From: Corydoras sp. C115
Lineage: Eukaryota; Chordata; Actinopteri; Siluriformes; Callichthyidae
Direction of reading: 5' to 3'
Assembly: GCA_019802505.1 (NCBI GenBank)
Contig: JAFMOC010000224.1
Span: 407,501-471,500, forward strand
DNA: 64,000 bases
The notes below the pieces were generated by a model that was not told the origin of the DNA, made no database searches, and saw only the letters and a list, made by a program, of their open reading frames with translations. The translations under genes and the position numbers were made by a program. This document shows, one piece after another, positions 35,301-50,000 of this stretch. Numbering within the stretch: position 1 is the first letter of the stretch; every line of letters begins with the position of its first letter.

Positions 35301-38300
35301 TGCATGCAAATGTTTGGCTTTTAAGTTTTGCATTGTTGGTTGCAAATGATGTGCAAATAAGAGACACATGTGTGTAAACTAAACGTGATCTATAAAATGG
35401 GCTCAAATCACTACTTCATCGTAAAGCTATTTCTAGTTTTATAAATCATATATATAGTATTTAAGATCGTTTAAGTAGTAAGTTTTATCTGCTTTATCTA
35501 CTCGAAGCTGTCGAAACTACCACTTAAATAAATCTGGTGATGTGCATTTCTGTAATAAGGAGGTGTTGTCTAATGACATCAACACCCTATATAAGGTGTG
35601 CTTAATTATTACTACCAAGATGCCTTTAGCCACCAGTTTAGCCATATTTCAGAGCTGCAACATTACTGGAGTATCAAAAAACCCAAGTGCGATACTCAGG
35701 GACATGGCCAAGGTAAGGAAGGCTGAAAAACGACCACCTTTGGTGGTCATACGATAAAACATCAAGACTGGGCCAAGACATATTTTAAGACTGATTTTTC
35801 AAAGGTTTTATGGACAGATGAAATAAAAGTGACTCTTGATGGGCCCAAGGCTGGATCAGTAAAGGGTAGATAGCTCCACTCCGACTCAGACACCAGCAAG
35901 GTGGAAGTGGGATACTGGTATGGGCTGGTATCATCAATCAAACTTGTGGGATCTTTTCGGGTTGAGAATGGAGTGAAGCTCAATTCCCAGACCTAATGCC
36001 AGTTTCTGGAAGACACCTTCTTTCAAGCAGTGGTACAGGAAGAAGTTGGTATCGTTCAAGAAAAGCAAGATTTTCATGCAGGACAATGCTCCATCACATG
36101 CATCCAAATACTCCACAGCGTGGCTGGCCAGTAAAGCTCTAAAAGAAGAAAAAACAATGACATGGCCCCCTTGTTCACCTGATCTGAACCTGAGATCTAC
36201 AGGGAGGAAAAACAGTACAACTCTCTGAACAGTGTCTGGGAGGCTGTGGTGGCTGCTGCACGCAATGTTCAATCTCAAAACAGATCAAGCAACTGACAGA
36301 ATCTATGGATGGAAGGCTTTTGAGTGTCATTGTAAAGAAAGGTGTCTATATTGGTCACTGATTTGTTTTTGTTTTTGAATGTCAGAAATGCTAAATTTTC
36401 TGTTATATTGGTTTACCTGGTGAAAATAAACAAGTGAGATGGGTATATATTTTGTTTTTAATAAGTAGCCTAATAATTCTGCACAGTAATAGTTACCTGC
36501 ACAAACACATATTCTCCTAAAATAGCCAAATAAAAAAAAAACACTCCAACTTCCAAAAATAATAAGCTTTGATTTTTATGAGACTTTTTCTGTATTAAAG
36601 CATGTGAATAAATCACATAAAAGAGTTATTAGGCACCACATAAAGGGGAGTACCGTTACCTCTTTCCCGTGATTTATTCACAATAATGTACAACCTCAAG
36701 TGCCTTATTGCATTTATAAAATGGTTACATACACACTATAACAAAAAAAACAAGGTTTGTTTAATTGATTTCTTTTAAAGAAAAATCAATGATAAACTGT
36801 TCTTTCCATGATATAATCTAGTTTGGTTTTTACAGTGAACACCGATCGCTGAGTAACAAGATTCTGGTTTCTCTAACGATCAAAAGATTAAAGAACACAG
36901 TTTATAAAAAACATCTGGAAAATATTGTATTGTACATCACACATTGATACGAATGTGAAGCAGTCAGAGGTGTGCATTATTGTCAGTAATGTCATGGCTG
37001 GACAAAAGGCTCAGATTTAAGAATATTTTTCTTTTTTGCTGAAATCAAAAGCAGTTTTTCAGTCACATGAATATTATGCCTTGTGTAATAATGGATATGC
37101 ATTTTATCCTAACCTTGTATCTTAATTAGTACTTCTATCTGGATCAAGTGATAACATAGAATTATACCTTTCCTGCCATACTCACTTCATCCAGCTTAAA
37201 AATCTCACCTCTCAGTCTTTTCCTGTTACTTCAGGGGTCCCCCAGGGTTCTGTCCTGGGACCCCTCCTCTTTATTATATATCTTCTACCCCTCTGCAATA
37301 TTTTCCGTAAATATGGCATAAATTTTCACTGCTACGCGGATGACACCCAGCTCTATATTGCTTCAAAACCCACCTCTACCTTCCCACCTCCTAACCTTAC
37401 TGACTGCCTGGCAGAAATCAAACACTGGTTCACGTCTAACTCACTTAAAATGAATGGAGATAAAACTGAGGTTCTCCTTACTGGTACTAAATCATCACTA
37501 TCCAAAATTGACAGTTTCTCTATAAACATTGACAACTCCTCTGTTGCACCCTCTGTACAGGTCAAGAGTCTGGGTGTCATCCTCGACAGTACTCTATCAT
37601 TCCAATCACACATTAACAACGTCACTCGCTCTGCTTACTTTCATCTCCGAAATATCAACCGCCTCCGCCCCTCCCTCACCCCACACACCACAGCCATCCT
37701 TGTCCATAGCCTGGTGACATCCCGTCTTGATTACTGTAATTCTCTTCTCTCTGGTCTTCCCCAAAAATCCCTTCATAAGCTTCAACTGGTCCAGAATTCA
37801 GCTGCCCGCATCATCACAAGAACCCCGTTTACTAACCATATCTCCCCTGTCCTGCAACAGCTTCACTGGCTTCCCATAAAATACCGCATTGACTATAAAA
37901 TCCTGATGCTCACTTTTAAGGCCATTCACAATCTCTCTCCTCCATATCTCTCAGACCTCATTAATATCGCTACTCCCTCCCGCTCTCTCAGATCCTCCTC
38001 TTTCATCCACCTGACTGTTCCCGTTGCTCGTCTCTCCACCATGGGGGGTAGAGCCTTTAGCCATTCAGCACCTCCTCTCTGGAATTCTCTACCACCACAC
38101 ATTCGGAACATAGACTCACCCTCACTATTCATGTCCTCATTGAAAACCCATTTTTTTAAAACTGCATATGCCCTATAATTGTTTTATTCTGTCTTCTTTT
38201 GTTAAAAATTGTTTTAATGTTGTCATAATTTATTATTTTATTTATTATTATTATTATCATTATTTTTTTTTATATCCAATTGTAAACTGTAAGGTGTCCT

Positions 38301-40807
38301 TGAGTGTCAGAAAGGCGCCTATGAAATAAAATGTATTATATTATTATTATTAATTAAGACCTGCTTCTATTAGTATCATGTTTCTCAGAAATATGTAGTT
38401 TTGTGTCCTAATGTTGGTTTGTGTGTGCTGTTTCAGAGGACAGTCGAGGTGTGTTAGTGCTGCATGTGCAGAATGTGTGGGATGTTTGCGGGATGCAGGC
38501 AGTACTGTGTGAGAGACATGATGCGTCTCTTTGTATCACTCTCTTCAGCAAGGATACAGCAACTCATCTTGAACTTACTGCAGGAGACACTATCCATGTC
38601 TACCCACCATGGTAAGAACACTATAAATAAACTCATATTACATTACTACCATGTGTTTAGACCATATTCATCTCTTTTAATTTCATACACTTTAATCCTA
38701 TGGGGCAATCTCTATGTTAGACATCTGTACATATTGTGTCAATATGGTGCTGTTTCCTTGGAGTCTTGGTTTAGACCAAAGGAAAAGGGAGACAAGCTAC
38801 ATTTTTTTGGGGGGGATAAACCTGATTTCTTTGAGTGCATTAATAGTACACCTGAGATAATAACCATCTCTGTTCACATTCTGTTGTTCATTTACATTAC
38901 AAGCTATCATCTTCAAAGGTTTTCCAGATGTTTTTACACATTACAACCACAAGTGTATATATAAGTATAAATGCTATAGTATAACTGTTGCGTTCTGATT
39001 AATTCTTTAAAACAAGTATCAGAAAAAAAACTTTAACTTAAATCAAATTAATTACATACAACCTTCTGATCAATATGCCTGCCTAGGGATACAGGACTGA
39101 TGGAATCGTTCATACTAATAGTTTTAAATAATGTAAAAATCATGTGACTTTGTCTAACTCTGTTTTTTAATGTTGAATAATTTCCAGAACTGATGTCCAT
39201 GCAGCTGATGATTCAGTTTTTGCATTTATTAGCTGCATTAATAAAGGTCTCCCTTGATGGATATTTTATAAAAACATTTTTAAATACCTGCAACACAACC
39301 ATCTCATATTTGGATTCTTATGCTATCTGAATTCAGTAAAAAAAAAAAAAACTGCTGATGTAAATGGTTAAAGCTTTGTGAGATGCATTTAAAGTTGGGA
39401 TTTGCTTTTCAAATATAGATTTTCTATTAAATGCCTGAGTGACGGCAGCTTTTCCTAGTGTACGAATGGTGCTATAAAGCCCAGGAAGTGTTTATTCTGG
39501 CTTTTTAAAAAATCTGGAGTTAAAGTTTGACATCTCATTGAACTGTACTGATACATACATGGTGTACATGTAAGAATAGCTCATCTTTAACCACTTAGGA
39601 TTTTAATGATTTAAAAATCACCTATGAGCATTTGAAAGCAGTTTACTATCAAAATGTAGTGTACTATTCAACAAGCATTGGGACATCACTGGAGCTATGC
39701 ATTCACTCAAACACTAAAAGCCAGAACTTTGTTATTAACATAAGTTCTGGCTTTTAGTGTTTGAGTGAATGCATAGCTCCAGTGATGTCCCAATGCTTGT
39801 TGAATAGTACACTACATTTTGATAGTAAACTGTGCCAATTGTCTGGTTCAATTTGGCATGCTGACCATGTTTTAGGGGTGGAATTACGAGGTTTTGTTTT
39901 AGGTGGTAGCATTAATGAAAGGGATTTGACTCCCTGCTTTTCTCCACCGCTTCTTATTGAACATTTGTTGGGTGAGAAATGTGTGGATGTCCACGCATAG
40001 TGGTTGGATGTGTCACATGATCACATAAAAGATGCTGCCCTCTTTGGAGAGATGTAAATGTAAAGTTAATTTAATGCACGCATGTTTGGAAACTTTGTTT
40101 CTGTGTTTTCTCATGTGTAATTTAGACATTTGGAGAATCTTTTTGAGAGGTTTGTACACACAGAAAACTCTATTAGCAATATTGCCACATTGATTTCAGT
40201 CATTAAAGTGTACACATTTATAATGGTTCTAAGAACAAATAAATCGTTAGTTTAAAAAATAATTATGAGAAGTACATTGTCACAAAGCAGCTTTACAATG
40301 TTTTGAACCTGAGACCCCAAAGAGCAAGTTGAAGTGACAGTGGCAAGAACTCCCTTTTATGTTGTTTTTAAGGAAAAAACCTTGGGACCTTACAAGTTTA
40401 CCCATAAGGCATTTTATAAAACATGTACAATAAATGTTTTATTACTGCTATTTTTTTTACCTATATGTTCTTAGAACCATTAACAGCTTAATATTGTTCA
40501 ATTTATCTGTTTTCCTAGTATTGTACCATTTGGGGAAAAACGCATCATTACCTGACTGCCAAAATCTAATTATGCACAGCCATGTAAACATAATCACCGA
40601 ATAAACAATCTCAGTAATAATGCACTAGCTGCATCCTACTTTATTACAGTTTATTTGACATAGGCACACAGTATTTGAAAGGTTACGGTGTTAAGAAGTT
40701 TTGACACACAGTGCAGTATTGTTAATAAGGTTTGCATTGCATTTTATTCTCAATGTGGCTGGCACTGGTTAGATGAGATGTTTATATACAGTGTGTGTGT
40801 GTGTGTG

Positions 40808-40884
<77 letters not shown>

Positions 40885-43800
40885 GGGAATACCAGAAAAT
40901 GGGGTAACAGCCAGCCAGTCTCCAACTACTGGGGAGGATAAGTTCAGCCCAAACTGGTTCCCCTGTTTTCTCTCTTTTTGGTTCACTCCCCTTCTCTCCC
41001 CTGCACTGCTCCCACGTCATGGTTCTGCTCCAGGGAATGTCCTGCATTCCTGTTCCTGGCAGCTCTCTACTAATTTCCAGCAAACCAGGAGGAAAACACA
41101 GCTGGATTGTTTTTTCATTTCTTGCTCTTATTTTTGTTCTCTCACTTTTTCATTCTCTATTTCTTAAGAAGCAGACAATAGTTTTTGCTGGTTTCAAGAG
41201 AAAGCTTTTGTTTACAGAACATTTTTACAGCACTGTGTGTGTTGTAGAGTGTTATAGACAAACTAAAATGTGCCGTGATGTAAAGTAGGTTCAGTCTTTT
41301 TTAGTTTAACTTATTATGAGAACCTAAATGTTTAAAATCTTGAGGTTGCCCACATGATTGCATTATTTCATTTCCTCATGTTCCAAAATGATAGTTATGA
41401 TTCATCAGGTTGAAATTGTAAAAGAAGAGTTTAAGAAACATGAAACACATAAAATAAAATTTTCCATGGAACTCTAAATGGAAATAAATGTTTTATTGTT
41501 TAATTTCCAATTAAGGCAGTTTCTTGTTTTTAAAGGAACAGACTATAAAAACAGTGGAAGGATTTATGACATCCCATATTTTATGTAATAATGTTACCTA
41601 CAATAATTATTCAGCTTTTTTAAATTGTAAATTAGAGGTGGCATTAAAATATCTTAATTCTTTTGGACTTATTATTAGGTTTACATTAACTATGCAAACC
41701 TAAATTGCTGCACCACTTCCAAAGTAGTGCTTAGGACTTTTTCTATATTCTATCAGCTTGAGAACATGTGGTTGTTTGCTCTACACTGACTGCTGAGTTC
41801 CGCCTCTTCTGTGATAACTTGCCTTTTTTTTGTGGCTGAACTCCAGTTTGTGGTTCACTCGGTTCATAAAGAATAGAAAATCTTTCCTCCTGATCATTAC
41901 CTAGGTCTGTTTCAAGCTTACTGGAGTCATGACGTATGAACAATGTTATCTGTCTTTGTGCGTCACATGGGGAGGGTTGAGCAGGTCTCTGCATGTATTG
42001 TATCTACAGGAAACCAACTTTTGGGTAAAGACACAACAGTATTTTTAGTATTTCAGAAGGTTTTTTTTTTTTTTTTTTTTGTGTGTGTGTACACCTGTCA
42101 GAATGTGTCCAGAATCACTTTACTGTTATTACTGTTATGTATCTGTTATTTTTAACAGAGGGCACTGGCCATTCCTACTCTGTATGTTATTTTGGGGTGG
42201 ATGCTTAATTATACAGTTTTGTACAAATATAACCCACCATGGCAGCATGGTGGCTTAGTGGTTAGCATGTTCGCCTCTAAGCGGTTTCAAATCCCAATCT
42301 GGGTAGAGTTTTCATATTCTCCCCATGTCTACGTGGGATTCCTCTGGGTCCTCCGATTTCCTCCCAGTCCAAAAACATGGATTCAAGGTAAATTGAATGC
42401 TCTAAATTGCCCTATATAGTGTGTGTTTGTCTGTGTGAGTGAGTGTGCCCAGTGATAGATTGTCACCCTGCCCTGGGTGTATCTGCCCAGCGCATGAAAC
42501 GTTCTCCCCTGGACCCTAATGGAGGATTACACGGAATGAATGAATAAATATAATCAACTAACATAAACTAAAAAAACTGTAGAACATTTTTATTGTGTCA
42601 AAATTTGGATCTGTTAATAGTTATTTTTCCTTAATGTTGTTACATTTTTCTGTTGTAGGCAAAGTCTGGTTCTTGAGGAGGAGGAACTTCCCATTATACT
42701 CAACACACATTTCAGCCAGAAGATTTTAGATGAATCGGACACAACCTGCTCTACAGCTCGAGTTTCCAAAGAGAAGACCAGACCATACCCATTAATCAGA
42801 TGTTTATGGAAAAAAAAGCACAAACTTGGTTCTTCCCAAACACACACCCCCAATGATCAGGTGTGTATTACACAAGAATTAAAGTCCTGTACATTAGGGT
42901 TGCACTGATCTCACCAAAGCCAAAACTGGAGAAAAACCAAACATTTTACCGAATACCGAATTTTCGTCCTGTGTAATTTAAGCACTGAACACGCCACATT
43001 TGAACATCCAGCAGACAAAACACAGAATGGCGTTGATAAGTTAGTTAGGGGAAAAAATGCAAAATACTAAGTAATTACTAATTGCCTTAATTATTTTGTA
43101 ACCAAAATATTTGGTGATTCCCTACAAATTTAATTGTATCAATTTTGGCCTACTTTTTTTTTTTTTTTTTTTTTGGAAGTTTGTGAGGATTTATGTTTAG
43201 TTCCATTACACACGTCTGGACTGCTACTGGGTGTTTGCAAAAGTAATTATTTTTGTTTTCGGCTATTCTGTTACAAGCCTCTGGTAGCTTGCATGCTTGG
43301 AATCATTGTCCTATTGCATGGAATCGTTTTGGCCAGGCATTAGTTAGCTGTTTAAATTGATGATTTCACTTTTGACTCTGAAGTAATTTAGTATAGAGAA
43401 AGGTTTATGGTCAACTGAATGACTGCAATAAGTCCAGGTCTTCTGTCGGCAAAACAATCCCTCCACCACACCACCTTGCTTGATTGTCATTATAGTGTTT
43501 TAAATGGTAATTGATGTATATATTAGTAAATCAATTAATAATCTAATAGAAAATGTTAAGAAATGCCAAATAATGCTGTGTCTTCCCAAAACTTCTCATG
43601 ACTGCATTTAGTCATTGAATCACCTTTAACTGAATGTAATCAAATTTAAGTAAAATAAAGTTATACATGCCTTTACAATAATTCAGTCAAAATTGTTTTT
43701 ATTTATTTTGCAAAAAAGTAACTTATGTTTAAAAGCATTTTTTTGTCTGTCTCTGCAGTCCTGGAAGGATTCTAAAGGTGTATTTGAGTGTTTGATGGAT

Positions 43801-44255
43801 GTTTTGGATGATTGTGGGCCCTCAGGATCTCTGTGTGGCCCTGTAAAGGTGGTTGTTCAAAGAGTTTATTCCCGCCCTATTACACCATCTTCTTCAACTT
43901 GTTTACTTAAAAACAAAATTTCCAGCAAGAACTATCAGAAATCTGCACAGCATTCAGACATGAAGAGGTACTGTACAAATTACATTCAATAAGCCTTGAT
44001 TTTAGACAGGAAATATCTAATTAAAGAGTTGCATGTGGTTATAAATATTTTTATTATTTTATATACGCTACTCCAGATATATTATAACCCTTAATGAAAA
44101 TTAGCTGAACATTATAACATATAAAAGGAAACCATTCATGCATTAAAGAAAATTTAGTGGATCCTTCACTAATGAGTGACATCAATTCAGCCTACTTTTG
44201 TAGATTTTAGGGTTGAAGAGCTCAGTAAACAACATTTTTCACACACGCATTGAGT

Positions 44256-44297
<42 letters not shown>

Positions 44298-46956
44298 CTT
44301 CTTCTTCTTAACAGGCCTCTTTAGTCGAGAGAACAGATTTTTCAAGATGAAATACATTTGTAATTATACTGTTTTGTTTAAACACAAATTAATAAAAAGA
44401 AAATAACAAGAAAATTGTATATAAACAGAAACTTGCACACATGCACAAAAACATATATGCGCACATATATGTCTGTAATCATTTATTACATTTCATTGTT
44501 TGTTTTGCTTCGTGGGTGGGGCTTTTTGGTACAAGAGTTTTTCACTGAACCTGTGAAGCAAAGCTGTATGAATATCAGGGAAGGATTTATTTAAAGGTCT
44601 GGTATAACTCCTGGGCACTATATAATTATTTTAACATTTTAGTGGAAAACTCACTTAATTTAAGGAGCCTTCATAGTACTTTATTAGGAAAGTCTGAGGA
44701 CTTTTAACAAGTTAAATAGACTCCCACCTTAAACTCTCTGATTATATTATCAAAACCGCCCGTTCTTGTAGATTCCTTCTTTACAACATAAGGAAGATCA
44801 GACCCTTTTTGACTGAACATGCTACCCAACTGCTTGTTCAAGCCCTAGTCTTATCCCGGCTTGATTATTGTAATGCGCTACTTGCCGGTATCCCAGCTTC
44901 CACAATCAGACCTCTTCAACTTATTCAAAACTCTGCAGCCCGACTTGTGTTTAACCAGCCCAAGCGAACTCATGTCACTCCATTACTCACTTCCCTCCAT
45001 TGACTTCTTGTAGTTGCTCGCATTCAGTACAAGTCACTGACTCTGGCATACAGAACCATTTCTGGATCTTCCCCCTCCTACCTTCACTCTATCTTTTCAA
45101 AATACACTCCGACTCGTTCACTTCGCTCCAGTGATGATTACCGCCTGGCGATTCCACCTCACCGAGGAGCTAATTCTCACTCCGTGGCGTTCACCACTGC
45201 AAAATGGTGGAACGATCTTCCCAACTCTGTCCGTAAGGCAGAATCACTAAACAGTTTTAAGAAACTACTTAAGACGCATCTCTTTAACAAATACCTGTTG
45301 TAGAAGAAAAAAAAAAGGGGGGGGGGCGGGAGGGGCCGCAGCATCGAATAACAATCAGGTTTGATGAATTTACAGTATAGTTGGTTTTCTCTATGGCTTC
45401 TGACTTGTGGTGTTCTCATTTGTAAGTCGCTTTGGATAAAAGCGTCTGCTAAATGACTAAATGTAAATGTAATGTAAAGTTACATTGGTGTAATAACACA
45501 CCATGTGTACAGACGATTGACTTAGTACTCGATTCAGAACACTTTTGGGTTCAATGGCTGATTGAAACCTTTGTTCTACTTATTATCAGTGACTGGCAAA
45601 CAAACAGACCTTTCCCAATACAGTGTTTTACTGTAGCTCCACAATAAAGAAGATATAGAAAGTATTAAATGAAGCCGTAAATATTTTTTTACATCAAGGT
45701 AGTAGATGGGTTCCTCACATGTGAGGAATGGTTAACAGACATGGACATTTTGATGTCATATCTGTGGGAATATGAATAACAGTAATGTATAGTCAAAGAG
45801 GCAAGATTGTTTAAAGTGTTAGTTAAGTTGCTCGTGCTACTGTTATGGAAAGTCAGATGGCTAGACTGTGAAGTATGCAGATACACAGAGTGAACCAAGT
45901 CTGGAAAAAGTAATGGATGGAACAAGTGTGCGAAAGTCATTTGACTTGTTAACTCAATCCCTATCAGATGTCTTAGTACCTTCTTGTAAACATGAGAACA
46001 CATGACATAAAAACATCACAATGTGCAGTGTGTGTGTGCAGGCATGCGCAAGTGTGTGCAAGTGTAAGACTGTGTGTGTTTGTGAGTGCGTGTGTGTGCA
46101 GGCATGCGTGAGTGTGAGCGTGTTTGTGAGTGTGTATGTGTGCTTGTCTGTGGGACCGTGTGTGTGTGTCTTGGTACCTTCTTGTAAACATGAGAACACA
46201 TGATATAAAAACATCACAATGTGCTGGGTGTGCAGGCATGCACAAGTGTAAGTGTTTGTTTGTGCAGGCATGCACAAGCGTGTGTAAGTGTGTGTGGGTG
46301 TGCGCGCATGCGTGCATGCGTGCTTGTCTGTGTGTGTGTGTGTGTGTGTCTCTATATCTGTGGTTCCTCTGGGTAGAATAATGTGAACCAGCATGTATGA
46401 ACTTGACTATCCATTCTGAGCTAATCAGTTTAGCCATCTACTGATTCCACTGTGACAGATCAGATCTGACATTTACACACGTCAAAGTCAGACCCCATCT
46501 CTGTTTTCACGACTCTTTTTATGTCCCTGTGCTTCTCTGCCTTGCAAATTTGCTCTGCATTAGAAATTTAATTAGGAAGAAAACAGTCCAGTTTTTGTTT
46601 GTGGTGTTAAACTGAATTTAATTTAACTGTCCCATGTTGTTTTGCGAGTTACCGACTGCATCTCTATCAACACATCATTATTAAGCATTATAATAAAAGG
46701 GTAGTTCTGGTCCTAAATTCTGATTGGCTGAGCTGTTTGTTCAGCCATGACATTATTAACAATAATGCACACCTTTGACAGCTTCAAATTCGTATCAATG
46801 TGTGATATGCGATATATTATTTAAAATTATGCATCATAAATTGAATTAAAGATTAATGTAAACAGCAAGCAGATTCCTGATAAGCACTAAGCCTGTTATT
46901 CAGTGATCAGTGTTCACTTTAAAATCTGGACTAGATTATGTTGTGAAAGACCAGTT

Positions 46957-47040
<84 letters not shown>

Positions 47041-50000
47041 TATTATTATATTGTGTTTGTAATTATTTTATAAAAGTAATAAAGCCCTCTAGGTTGTGCA
47101 TTATTGTGAAAAAATCATGGGAAAGAGGTGTTGATTTAGTTACAATAGTGCCTAACTGGATTGGACAGCTAGTATAAATATGACTAAACTTACAGAACCT
47201 AAATAGCTTCTAAAATATTGCCTTGTGGTGGGATATGATAAGTCTCAGTATTTTTCTTATTTGAGGTCTAATAATGAGCTTTGATGGGACCAGTGATTGC
47301 TCTGTTACACCATCTGCTCTTTAAGGAACTGGTTACCTGTCCTGGGTGGATTTTCTTTTTTTGCGTTTTCCCCAATTAGAATTTTGCATCTACAACATGA
47401 TTTCTCCTCAGTGTTTTTTTTACTGCAGGCTTATTTACTCGTCATTTATGACAAATTCATTTAACCAATCACAAGGTTTTTACCAACTGCTCTCTTGTCA
47501 GTGAGACACAGCAACAGAGAATGCTTGTAAAATCAAATTGAATGTACTAATATTGAATGTCACTAGGGATTCCCGGTACGAATCCCCATCTGGGTGGAGT
47601 TTCCGTGTTCTCCCTGTGTCTGCGTGGGTTTCCTCTGGGTTCTCCGGTTTCCTCCCACAGTCCAAAAACATGGATCAAGTCAACTGAGTTCTCCAAATTG
47701 CCCCATAAAGTGTGTATGCGTGCGTGTCTGTGTGAGTGAGTGTATGCCCAGCGATAGATTGGCGCCCTGTCCTGGGTGTATCTGCCCAGCGCCCAAAACA
47801 TTCTCCCCTGGATGGGCATGGGGAACCCCACCGCGACCCTAATATAGGATAAAGCTGAAGATAATGAATGAATGAATATTGAATGTGTCCATTCACTTTT
47901 ACTTTTGTCAACATTTTTCATTCTTCTTTCACATTGCTCTGTATTTATAATGATGTTTAAAACCAAATCCACAGTGCAAAAGCTGTGGAGAGTAGCCCTA
48001 CATATTAGAAAAGTTAATGCAGCACACATTTACTGTAGTATTTAAGTTATAAAAACAAGTTTAATAGCATTGAATGTACTCATCAAATGATTTCATAATT
48101 ATATTTCAATTGACCTGAGAAGAAAATTTGAAAGAATCCAGAACATGTGATGATCTGTCATGGACCCACTGTTGTTTATTTTAACCACCAGCTTGGTCTT
48201 GTTACATTCTTAGTGAAGCTCTCTTTTAGTTGATATTCATGTTTTGTTTTCATTCTACAACAATATTCCAGTAAATTGTATGTGGCACATAAACAAGCTG
48301 GAAACATACTTGGTTTAAAGAGAGAAGAGGAGGGGATGTTTTTAAGAAGAGACTAGAACAAAATGTGAAATGTGCTTGAGGTGTCTGATTACGGGTATGT
48401 TTATCAAAAATTGCCTTCTTATTGGTGTGTTCAGGGGCAGCATGGTTCCCACCCATCTCATCCTATCCAATCCTCTTCCACTGTAGCATTCCTGTGGGGA
48501 GGGCTAGTCTTTGACGGTGTGTTTGTGTGTGTGGAGAATAAACTCAATAGTGTATGGTGTGCTCTTCCAGGAAGCTCACCCAAGTTGCTGTGAATTCCTG
48601 TGCTTACTCACAATAGAAAATTCCTGGAGGTGGCCAAACACTGCAGCTGTCCAATAGCAGTGGGCCATTTGGAGCCACTTTCAGTCACTTCCACTGTCAG
48701 TGCATTGGGATGGGAAACAGAGACAGCGTGAAAACTTGAGGTAGTTGTTTATGCTTATGTGTTCTGAGCATGCAGTACTACAGTCATCCCTACTTTGTAA
48801 CCTCCCCTCATGGCTCTCTGGTTTCATTTAGACACAAGTCTAAACAAGTCTCTCTCTTGGAACCGTGTAACCCATCTGTATCCTCAAATAGTACTAGATG
48901 TTCCATATCTAGTGCACTTCTCTGTAGTTTTGAAAAATATATCCCAGGGTTTTGGCACTCTTCCTTTGACACAGAGTTTTTAAGTTTAGCATTAAAGTAG
49001 GGCTGCAACTAACGATTATTTTGATAATCGATTAATCGGTCGATTATTTTTTTCGATTAATCGATGAATCGGATAAATAAAAAATTTTTTTCCATGTCTT
49101 ACATTTACATTTAATCATTTAGCAGATGCTTTTATCCAAAGATGGATGTTTTTCAGTAAAATTATTCTATAGTATTATATATAGTAATTTTATTCAAAAT
49201 GTTTTTCACATTTCCTGTAATGTATGAAAAGCACAATGAAAGAAATAATGTATCATCTAAACATCCCTCACTTAACAACAAAAGTCAATTCCAAATAACA
49301 CATGATACTCAGTTGCCCTCAGTAATGAACCAAATATTGTCTGTTCTGTAGCCTATTGGAAAAAATAAATTAACAAATGAACTAATTAACAATCAGCTAT
49401 TGAAAAAAAATTATTAACAAATTAGCCAGTTAACAAAAAAAATACCTCTTGTGTGAAAAGTCAATTGGACACTGGGACATATGTGGCTGCTTTGAACACT
49501 GTGCACAAGGCTTCCCGTTTGTCTCGACGTGGTCTGAGAGCGGGGGGGGGGGACTCTTTTGTAAATTGACACTTGCGCTTCGACATGTTGCTTGCGGACT
49601 GACACGCAGCGCTGCACGCAGTGTCCCTGGGACATTTAATGATCCAATGAAGGTCATTTAATTGGCTAAAGCCGCGTACTTTTGCGTGTGTGCACGTCAA
49701 TCCCCCGCTCCCCTGCGGTGTGCCGCTATTGATACGCTAAAAACCAGGACATTTCCTCACTTTAAAAAAAACGGGACGCCCGGGGCAGGACGTGAAATAC
49801 GGACGTATTCGTAAAACAGATGTTAAGACACGTTCTCTATCGCTGTTATTATCCAGTTAACAACCAAATACAGCATGAAGCTGCTCTGCCGGTCTAATAG
49901 TGTTACATTGTGAAGCTTGGGATGTTGTAGTGATTTATCTGGTGTTGAGCTTCATCCTCATCAGTGTTTAGTTTCAGGTGGTGTATCATCACTGTAGTGC

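Noticed and set aside
40688..41083. Frames with Tyr-Ile repeats on both strands
   Set aside because: They are translations of the (TA)n microsatellite.
45954..46437. Minus-strand frames rich in His-Thr repeats
   Set aside because: They are translations of the TG-rich tandem repeat, not proteins.
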